Positions 7,401-11,072 of a DNA stretch of 11,072 nucleotides are shown here, piece by piece. Where the stretch lies: assembly GCA_029262915.1 (NCBI GenBank), contig JAJCYN010000172.1, positions 1 through 11,072 of the forward strand, in the 5' to 3' direction. The position numbers and the translations under genes were made by a program. A model generated the notes under the pieces. The model did not search any database and had not been told where the DNA came from. It saw only the letters and a list, made by a program, of their open reading frames with translations. Origin of the DNA: Flavobacteriales bacterium. Its GTDB lineage: Bacteria > Bacteroidota > Bacteroidia > Flavobacteriales_E > Vicingaceae. The number at the start of each line of letters is the position of its first letter. Positions within the stretch are counted from its first letter, which is position 1.

Positions 7401-8817
7401 CATTACTAATTGATGACACAAGGACATCCGAATCTCCATCATTATCGATATCACAAGCATATACGAAAGTAATGTCTAACATGCTAGTACTAATCGTTCT
7501 CTGCATGCTAAACTCCCCCTCTGATTCATTTTGATACCAATAAATTTCATTCTTAAACCCTGTTACAATATCCATTTTACCATCTCCATCAAAATCCGCG
7601 GCATCAACGCTTGTATCAAAATAATCATGAACAAATTTAATTAGCCTCTTTGGATTGGCGTACGTATTTAAACCCAAATTTTCATATAAGCCCAACCCAT
7701 TGCCATTTACTATATCCAAATCACCATCACCATCATAATCTATTCTGATATTAGCTACTTCGTTTACCTCAGAATTCAAGGTTATTACATGTTCTAGGCT
7801 GAACGTGCTGCCAGTATTCTCAAACCAACCAGTTTTAGTACTACTACCATACAAAATATCTAGGTCCAAATCCCCATCCATATCCGTAGTCATTACAAAA
7901 TGAGTTTGACTTAATGTTGTATCAAGCACTATTTGTTGCGGTCCAAACACTCCCCCTCCCAAATTTTCATACCATGCTATTTTGTTATCAAGGTTTGAAG
8001 CGGAAATTACATCTAAATCTCCGTCAAAATCTAAGTCTCCAATAGCCGCATACCTTACTCCATCCGCATCTCCATTTCCGTTTGATGAATTTGAATCATT
8101 ATCTGGTGTATTTATCAAATGAAAGGTTGACGAAAAAATTCCCGCCCCAAGGTTTTCGTGCCAAGCTATTCTATCATAATTGTAAGTTACAGAGATTATG
8201 TCAAGATCTTGATCATTATCCATATCGGCAGCATAAACTTCTACGGCATCACCTAAACTTGTTGACACAAATTTAGCTGTAGAAAAAATTCCATTTCCAA
8301 AATTTTCATACCACGCAGCTCCATTATTTCCACTCGCTAAAGTATTCCAACTTGATGTAATAATATCATTGTCTCCATCATTGTCTATGTCCACTGAAAC
8401 GATCCCAACATTGTTTGCAGCTGATCCTTGATCTAAAATATTTTGAAGCCCAAAAACCCCTCCTCCAAAATTTTCATACCACGCTAATTTATTACCACTC
8501 CCAAATCCTTCTGTAGATATCACATCCATATCTCCATCATTATCCAAATCAACAGAATAAACTCTGAGTGGCGGACTCGTTGTATTGGAAATTAGATTTT
8601 CTAAACTCCATTTACCCCCGCCCTTATTCTCATACCAAACCACGGTATTCTCAAGAAACAATACAGAAACTATATCCATATCTCCATCACCATCAACATC
8701 CGATTTAACAATATCTCCACCTGCAGGTAAAACAGAGGTAATCGGAAAAACAGCAAATTGAGCACTCAAAAAAAATCCATTCAGGATCAGTGGTAGTATG
8801 AGAACAAGTTTTTTCAT
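4489..8817 (-). CDS. Giant secreted FG-GAP/VCBS beta-propeller protein with T9SS type A sorting domain
   Basis: This 1442-residue protein begins with a signal peptide (1-20, ending FLSAQ) and should be exported by Sec, then moved to the surface or outside by the type IX secretion system. Residues about 25-730 hold 14 repeats of about 50 residues. Each has an Asp-rich calcium loop of the DxDxDGDxD type, starting at 40, 90, 143, 198, 261, 312, 360, 408, 456, 507, 557, 606, 656 and 706, usually followed by W-[YHF]-E-N and a Gly-rich turn. This is the FG-GAP/VCBS propeller pattern. Next come an SdrD-B-like segment ('GDINQNGIFDNGEVGL', 741-756), a DUF7619-like region (about 954-1090, 'YDPNDKRV' to 'GHIYFDANP'), a PKD-like stretch, two 'ICxGDS...GCDSI' repeats (1182-1227 and 1233-1278), an Ig-like module (1279-1353), and the C-terminal sorting domain (1364-1442, 'ILIYPNPNTGLFTIEKP', 'YSNGIYYLQL'). 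Its substrate is unknown; adhesion or glycan binding are common suggestions. No catalytic domain was recognised. Confidence 0.93.
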   Translation of the reverse strand: MKKLVLILPLILNGFFLSAQFAVFPITSVLPAGGDIVKSDVDGDGDMDIVSVLFLENTVVWYENKGGGKWSLENLISNTTSPPLRVYSVDLDNDGDMDVISTEGFGSGNKLAWYENFGGGVFGLQNILDQGSAANNVGIVSVDIDNDGDNDIITSSWNTLASGNNGAAWYENFGNGIFSTAKFVSTSLGDAVEVYAADMDNDQDLDIISVTYNYDRIAWHENLGAGIFSSTFHLINTPDNDSNSSNGNGDADGVRYAAIGDLDFDGDLDVISASNLDNKIAWYENLGGGVFGPQQIVLDTTLSQTHFVMTTDMDGDLDLDILYGSSTKTGWFENTGSTFSLEHVITLNSEVNEVANIRIDYDGDGDLDIVNGNGLGLYENLGLNTYANPKRLIKFVHDYFDTSVDAADFDGDGKMDIVTGFKNEIYWYQNESEGEFSMQRTISTSMLDITFVYACDIDNDGDSDVLVSSISNDLIGYFENLGGGNFDTTVNIISTQSGWATSVYAKDLDGDLDLDVLSTSLSGLVIWHENLGGGNIDTTKNIISSSADGAKSVFAIDLDNDGDADVLSASENDDKIAWYENLGSGVFGSQQVIAVADGAKSVYSIDIDGDLDNDVVFASANDNTISWIENQGGGSFGLQQVISNTIAGARSVFAIDLDADGDNEIIATSAIANQIFWFDNLGGGIFQSKSIITNSNVDAHYAMAEDMDADGDPDILCIDKRINLIENFNSSIYRLKGNFFGDINQNGIFDNGEVGLSLQKVHLSPSGLINYSNSLGDYVLSTPDTGYFTINHFFDTLWNLTTDSNSFTIQLTSSNPVIDSLNFGFYPDSSLTLIMPSLTAGFPRCNDTILFTINIHNEYTTLPSGSIHLLLDDSIGFITSNIFPDSINGKNIYWHYDSLPYLSDKQVVVSVIMPPATTIGDTLLSFITVHQLDTAGNVIYTNTDSLEQESRCSYDPNDKRVRPQGLDVEGFILKDGVLDYLIRFQNTGNDTAITVMVRDQLDINLDWNSLQPIASSDSMQIWIEQDGEAVFRFNNIMLPDSNTSELASHGFVRFKIDMKPNLPPGTIIKNTGHIYFDANPAVITNQEFNTIYDCDFTIINTVSTTLCLGENLFSHTPESDVSDVFWVIDSFHSTTNDTLNWLTDTVGSFNLKLTINNALCSKDTIVPITVLPAILITNRNNIICHGDSVWIGGMYRKTTGTFLDTLISYLGCDSIMSIDLIVLPSYNFIQNASICQGDSILLYGIYQNSSGIYYDSLQTITGCDSILSTTLTVTALPTVTILPFSPDSICANGNSVVLPVGSPIGGNYTGTGVGGGNFNPTAAGVGTHNVIYTYTDGNSCINSDTTVITVEVCVGINETTNNFGILIYPNPNTGLFTIEKPADLNKEVMVKLLDATSKLILEKTIPVGQQKVEMNITKYSNGIYYLQLIVDDEVFVKQILKD
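6620..8750 (-). repeat. Coding tandem repeats: 14 beta-propeller blades
   Basis: The DNA encoding residues about 25-730 of the giant gene is a divergent tandem array with a period of about 150 bp. The plus strand repeatedly shows 'tctccatcattatc'-like segments (antisense of DGDxD) and 'ccaaattttcatacca' (antisense of WYENLG). The blades at about residues 549-700 are the most alike, each starting like 'GAKSVFAIDLD' and ending near 'GSQQVI', which suggests recent internal duplication. Spacing ranges from 48 to 63 residues, the longest being an Asn/Ser-rich insert near residues 238-252. Confidence 0.88.
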
Positions 8818-8824
8818 TGGTTTA

Positions 8825-8856
8825 CGAATTTACCGAAAACAAGGTAATTAAGCAAA
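8825..8856 (-). promoter_or_regulatory. Putative promoter of the giant secreted-protein gene
   Basis: On the minus strand a TTTG (-33-like, 8853-8856) is followed after 20 nt by TAAATTCG (8825-8832), 7 of 8 matches to TAnnTTTG. The spacing fits the Bacteroidota TTTG/TAnnTTTG promoter, the best such pair in the window. The -7 element ends only 7 nt before the ATG, so the mRNA would have a leader of a few bases or none. The -33 box overlaps a palindrome (AAGCGCTT, 8858-8865, flanked by A and T runs) that could be an operator, though A+T richness makes that uncertain. Confidence 0.45.
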
Positions 8857-8901
8857 AAAGCGCTTGTTTTTTGATTTAAAGGTTGGTTTTGAAGGATAAG
8901 T

Positions 8902-8988
8902 GGTAAAATAAACAACAAGATTCTTCGACTTCAATTTATAATGATATTTTGTTTTGTTTCGTCCTTCGACAGGCTCAGGATGACAAAA
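8902..8988 (-). repeat. Dispersed intergenic repeat copy between the permease and the giant gene
   Basis: Read on the minus strand just after the permease stop, this element starts TTTTGTCATCCTGAGCCTGT (core 8961-8988, an exact 28-bp inverted match to 4318-4345) and ends AAGTCGAAGAATCTTGTTGT (within 8902-8937, direct match to 4388-4423 at about 31 of 36 positions). It is therefore a complete copy in the same orientation as the element at 4388-4487, and like that one it lies just downstream of a minus-strand gene. The middle parts of the two copies differ. Confidence 0.75.
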
Positions 8989-8993
8989 CTAAA

Positions 8994-10199
8994 TTACAAA
9001 TGCTTCTTCGTTAAAATTCTTACTGGATACCAAGAGGCGATTAACCCAATAATAATTACAATAACTGATACATTAACAAAATCCACCATGTTCAACTCTA
9101 TTGGATAGAAATCTACTACTCCTCCAGCTAATCGCAATAAGCCAAACTGTATTTGGAGCCAACAAATAAAAGCACCTATTGCCATACCAGAAAATGCCCC
9201 TAAGAAATTAATGAGCATTCCCTCGGCAAAAAATATTTTACGAATAATACTGTTATTTGCCCCCATTGTTTTTAAAATCCACACATCTTTTTTCTTGTCA
9301 ATTATTAACATTGTTAATGATCCAATAATGTTAAATGAAGCTATTACCAATATAAATGATAAGATCAAAAAGGTAATCCACTTTTCGGTTTTATTGGTTT
9401 TAAAAATGAGTTCATTCATTTCATACCGGGTTTGAACTCTATAATTGTTACCAACAACTGCTTGTACTTTTGCTTTTACTTTATTCCAATCACTGCCTTT
9501 TTTTAATCCTAATTCTACTGATGATAATCTATTTTTATGTTTCAATAACTTTTGTACAAATTCTAATTCGCCTAATACATATTTAGTGTCAAAATCTGGA
9601 TTAACCGAAAAAATACCTGTTGCATTTGCCGTTTTTCTATTGAATTCTGATCCCGGAGACAATCCTTTTTTTGTTCCTCGCTTAGGAACAATTACTCCTA
9701 CTTGATAAACACTTTCTGAAATAAATAAGGCCAATTTATCAGCAATTCCCCAACCCATTATAATATTATTATATTTTTCGGAATGATGCCTTATCTCTCC
9801 TTCTATTAGTAAAGAATCCATTCCTGTCATTGTATAAAAAATTTCTTCAACTCCTTTAATCGTAGCTACAGTTTGTTTGTCCTGATACTTAATTAACGCC
9901 ACTTCTTCTAGAGCTGAATTGTAAAATTCTACCTCAGCAATTGCTAAAACTTTATCTTTTGGAAACTCATTTGCATTAAAAGTTTTTCCTTCAACAACAG
10001 TAATTTTTAAGTCTGGATCAAAAGATGCGTAAAGGTCTTCAACTAGAGTTTCTAACCCGTTAAATGCAGATAATACAATAATTAACGCCATAGTTCCAAT
10101 AGCAATACCTGTTACCGAAATCCATGAAATAATATTAATAACATTGTGCGATTTCTTAGAAATTAAGTATCGTTTTGCTATGTATAATGGAAGGTTCAA
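8994..10199 (-). CDS. FtsX-like ABC transporter permease, LolC/LolE type (lipoprotein release)
   Basis: This 401-residue inner-membrane permease fits the LolC/LolE family, which with the ATPase LolD extracts lipoproteins from the inner membrane and hands them to LolA. The N-terminus 'IAKRYLISKKSHNVINIISW' is typical. A first transmembrane helix (about 20-46, 'GIAIGTMALIIVLSAFNGLE') is followed by a periplasmic MacB-type core domain (47-272) and three helices at about 274-300, 325-350 and 372-392. The FtsX signature reads 'DKKKDVWILKTMGA' (301-314). The start is TTG at 10197-10199, immediately after the rbfA stop TAG. No ATG occurs before residue 37, which lies inside the first helix, and the TTG start keeps the conserved N-terminus. 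AAAGGA (10204-10209) precedes it by 4 nt as a possible ribosome-binding site. The ATPase is not nearby. LolC and LolE cannot be told apart here; other FtsX-type exporters are less likely. Confidence 0.88.
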   Translation of the reverse strand: MNLPLYIAKRYLISKKSHNVINIISWISVTGIAIGTMALIIVLSAFNGLETLVEDLYASFDPDLKITVVEGKTFNANEFPKDKVLAIAEVEFYNSALEEVALIKYQDKQTVATIKGVEEIFYTMTGMDSLLIEGEIRHHSEKYNNIIMGWGIADKLALFISESVYQVGVIVPKRGTKKGLSPGSEFNRKTANATGIFSVNPDFDTKYVLGELEFVQKLLKHKNRLSSVELGLKKGSDWNKVKAKVQAVVGNNYRVQTRYEMNELIFKTNKTEKWITFLILSFILVIASFNIIGSLTMLIIDKKKDVWILKTMGANNSIIRKIFFAEGMLINFLGAFSGMAIGAFICWLQIQFGLLRLAGGVVDFYPIELNMVDFVNVSVIVIIIGLIASWYPVRILTKKHL

Positions 10200-10538
10200 C
10201 TATTCCTTTAAAAGTTGGTCAATTTCTTCCGCGGAATCTAGAGAGTCGTCCACATAAAAAGCCAATTCCGGAGTAATTCGTAACTGTTTTCCAATTTTTT
10301 TTCCCAATTCTCCTCTAACCATTTTAGCATGGGCAGAAATAAGTTCTACACATTCTTTGGGTTCCATTTTACCAAAAACACTCATATAAACTTTAGCAAA
10401 ACTAAAATCTGGAGAAACACGAACAACAGTTATAGTAACCATTGTATTAGGAAACCAATTGGCAGAATTTAATTGAAAAATAGTACTTATCTCTTTTTGC
10501 AACAGTCTTGCAACCTTGTTTTGTCTTATCGAACTCAT
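10200..10538 (-). CDS. rbfA: 30S ribosome-binding factor RbfA
   Basis: RbfA binds the 30S subunit near helix 1 and the decoding region of 16S rRNA, supports late maturation of the 5' end, and is needed for cold adaptation. The 112-residue protein has the expected length and single KH-like domain: N-terminal 'RQNKVARLLQKEISTIFQ' (5-22), a strand 'MVTITVVRVSPDFSFAKVYM' (33-52), and C-terminal 'KQLRITPELAFYVDDSLD' (84-101). It starts at ATG 10538 and ends with TAG at 10200-10202, abutting the TTG of the downstream permease, so the two are cotranscribed and probably translationally coupled. The rbfA-permease pair is a common Bacteroidota arrangement, from memory. A TAnnTTTG element ends 4 nt before the ATG. 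The authentic TAG terminator here bears on the TAG found inside dusB. Confidence 0.95.
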   Translation of the reverse strand: MSSIRQNKVARLLQKEISTIFQLNSANWFPNTMVTITVVRVSPDFSFAKVYMSVFGKMEPKECVELISAHAKMVRGELGKKIGKQLRITPELAFYVDDSLDSAEEIDQLLKE

Positions 10539-10542
10539 AAAA

Positions 10543-10550
10543 CAAAAGTA
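10543..10550 (-). promoter_or_regulatory. Putative -7 element of rbfA, adjacent to the start codon
   Basis: The minus strand reads TACTTTTG, a perfect match to TAnnTTTG, separated from the rbfA ATG by only TTTT. Transcription starting a few bases downstream would begin at or next to the ATG, giving a leaderless mRNA. No clear TTTG -33 box was found at the usual distance. Confidence 0.4.
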
Positions 10551-10603
10551 TTAAATATTACGCTAAGCATATCCATATTTATTGCTTGTTAACTACTAAA
10601 AGG

Positions 10604-10628
10604 TTTTTAACAGTTTAACTGTTGAAAA
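10604..10628. promoter_or_regulatory. 25-bp dyad between divergent genes, possible operator
   Basis: The sequence has 12-bp arms around a single central T: AACAGTT-T-AACTGTT (10609-10623) is a perfect core, flanked by TTTT/AAAA with one T:G mismatch in between. A one-base loop is unsuited to an RNA hairpin, so a protein-binding dyad is more likely. It lies between rbfA and the divergent secreted-protein gene, about 30 bp upstream of the latter's promoter-like element. The remaining bases of this 136-bp spacer show nothing else I can name. Confidence 0.35.
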
Positions 10629-10657
10629 GTTAATTTAAAATGAACATAGAAAATTTC

Positions 10658-10665
10658 TACATTTA
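10658..10665 (+). promoter_or_regulatory. Putative -7 element of the downstream secreted-protein gene
   Basis: TACATTTA matches TAnnTTTG at 7 of 8 positions, with TTTA (10634-10637) 20 nt upstream as a 3-of-4 match to the -33 TTTG. It ends 9 nt before the proposed TTG start, again implying a very short leader. Confidence 0.3.
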
Positions 10666-10674
10666 CTCTCGGTT

Positions 10675-11072
10675 TTGAAAAAATTATTCTCAATAGCAAT
10701 TATAATTGTTGGAGCATTTAATTGCTCTGCTCAATCCAATTTAGATTTTGAAAAGTGGGTAATTAATTACAACGGAATTGATGAGGCTAAATATTGGTTA
10801 AATACTTCTGATGCTAGCGACTATGCTGCTCCAGCAACTATGTTTAAAGAAGTAGATAATCCTGCCTTTGGGTTGGCAAGTATTAAGCTAACTACCGCTT
10901 ATTGGGAAATTGGAGCTTCTTACGGCTTAGACACTTTAGTTGGTTCATTAATTCAGCAAACTGAATATACTAAAAGGCCTAGGAGTTTTAAATTTTCATA
11001 CAAATCCGATCCTAAATTAGGGGATGAAGTTTTAGTTGGGATACAACTAACAATGTTAATTAACGATTCATT
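10675..11072 (+). CDS. Secreted protein, PCMD-like N-terminal region, 3' end cut by window edge
   Basis: An open frame from TTG at 10675 continues past the window edge, giving 132 complete codons. I translated it by hand. Residues 1-20 form a clear Sec signal peptide (KKLFSIAIIIVGAFNCSAQ after the start), so the TTG is the likely start; no in-frame ATG lies just upstream. The mature part begins 'SNLDFEKWVINYNG', then 'KYWLNTSD', 'GLASIKLTT', 'YTKRPRSFKFSYKSDPK' and 'GDEVLVGIQLTM'. This order (N-terminal FE-W, a 'RP-SF-F-YK-P-GD' core) resembles PCMD-like beta-sandwich domains of proteins secreted by Bacteroidota, often ending in a T9SS sorting domain. That C-terminus lies outside the window, so neither can be confirmed. 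It is divergent from rbfA with 136 bp between starts. The function is unknown; carbohydrate binding is the usual guess for the family. Confidence 0.7.
   Translation, partial: MKKLFSIAIIIVGAFNCSAQSNLDFEKWVINYNGIDEAKYWLNTSDASDYAAPATMFKEVDNPAFGLASIKLTTAYWEIGASYGLDTLVGSLIQQTEYTKRPRSFKFSYKSDPKLGDEVLVGIQLTMLINDS

Noticed and set aside
6620..8750. CRISPR-like or satellite repeat array
   Set aside because: The periodicity of about 150 bp is divergent, stays in frame over 14 units and encodes calcium-loop propeller blades, so it is coding.
8853..8873. Intrinsic terminator at the A-run/AGCGCT/T-run palindrome
   Set aside because: The G+C stem is only four base pairs (GCGC centre) with no real loop, and the site lies upstream of the giant gene where it overlaps the -33-like box; an operator or chance is as likely.
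4318..8988. A transposon with terminal inverted repeats carrying the giant gene
   Set aside because: There is no transposase or target duplication, and the repeat belongs to a known type of dispersed intergenic sequence that also occurs within one spacer in both orientations. Kept only as a lead about recombination.
6925..9705. Plus-strand open frames inside the giant gene and the permease (6925-7110, 8082-8276, 9211-9435, 9445-9705)
   Set aside because: Each is antisense to a well-supported gene, with low-complexity or repeat-derived sequence and no family resemblance.

Overview
This A+T-rich window comes from a Bacteroidota chromosome, most likely the Flavobacteriales or a close relative. 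The evidence is a large secreted protein with a type IX secretion (T9SS) type A C-terminal sorting domain, a DUF4837 lipoprotein, an rbfA/FtsX-permease pair, promoter-like TAnnTTTG elements, and dispersed intergenic repeats of the 'GTCATCCTGAGCCTGTCGAAGG' kind. I see no tRNA, rRNA, CRISPR array, transposase, integrase or phage gene.

Layout. (1) 1-2340, minus strand: an envelope operon read from right to left, tatA (2082-2282), then a 182-bp gap with a repeat-like piece and a possible decayed reading frame, then an MltD-like lytic transglycosylase with two LysM domains (412-1899), then a DUF4837 lipoprotein cut by the window edge (1-401). (2) 2348-4294: a divergent pair, a CPBP-family membrane protease on minus (2348-3289) and dusB on plus (3317-4294). 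dusB is interrupted by one in-frame TAG at 3974-3976, with the rest of the protein intact behind it. (3) 4295-4488: a spacer between convergent genes, made of two oppositely oriented dispersed-repeat copies. (4) 4489-8817, minus: a 1442-residue secreted protein with exactly 14 FG-GAP/VCBS-type calcium-loop repeats, followed by Ig-like and cysteine-containing modules and a T9SS sorting domain. (5) 8818-8993: another spacer with a copy of the same repeat and the promoter of the giant gene. (6) 8994-10538, minus: rbfA followed directly by a LolC/LolE-type permease that starts with TTG. (7) 10539-10674: a divergent intergenic region with a 25-bp dyad. (8) 10675-11072, plus: the start of another secreted protein, cut by the window edge.

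Most of the window is housekeeping or envelope biology: peptidoglycan remodelling, Tat export, lipoprotein transport, tRNA modification and ribosome maturation, plus two secreted proteins. I found no convincing new multi-gene system. The items most worth checking are the amber codon in dusB, the 28-bp perfect inverted repeats on either side of the giant gene, the possible frameshifted gene remnant upstream of the transglycosylase, the 14-blade arrangement, and several promoter elements so close to start codons that the mRNAs would be leaderless or nearly so.
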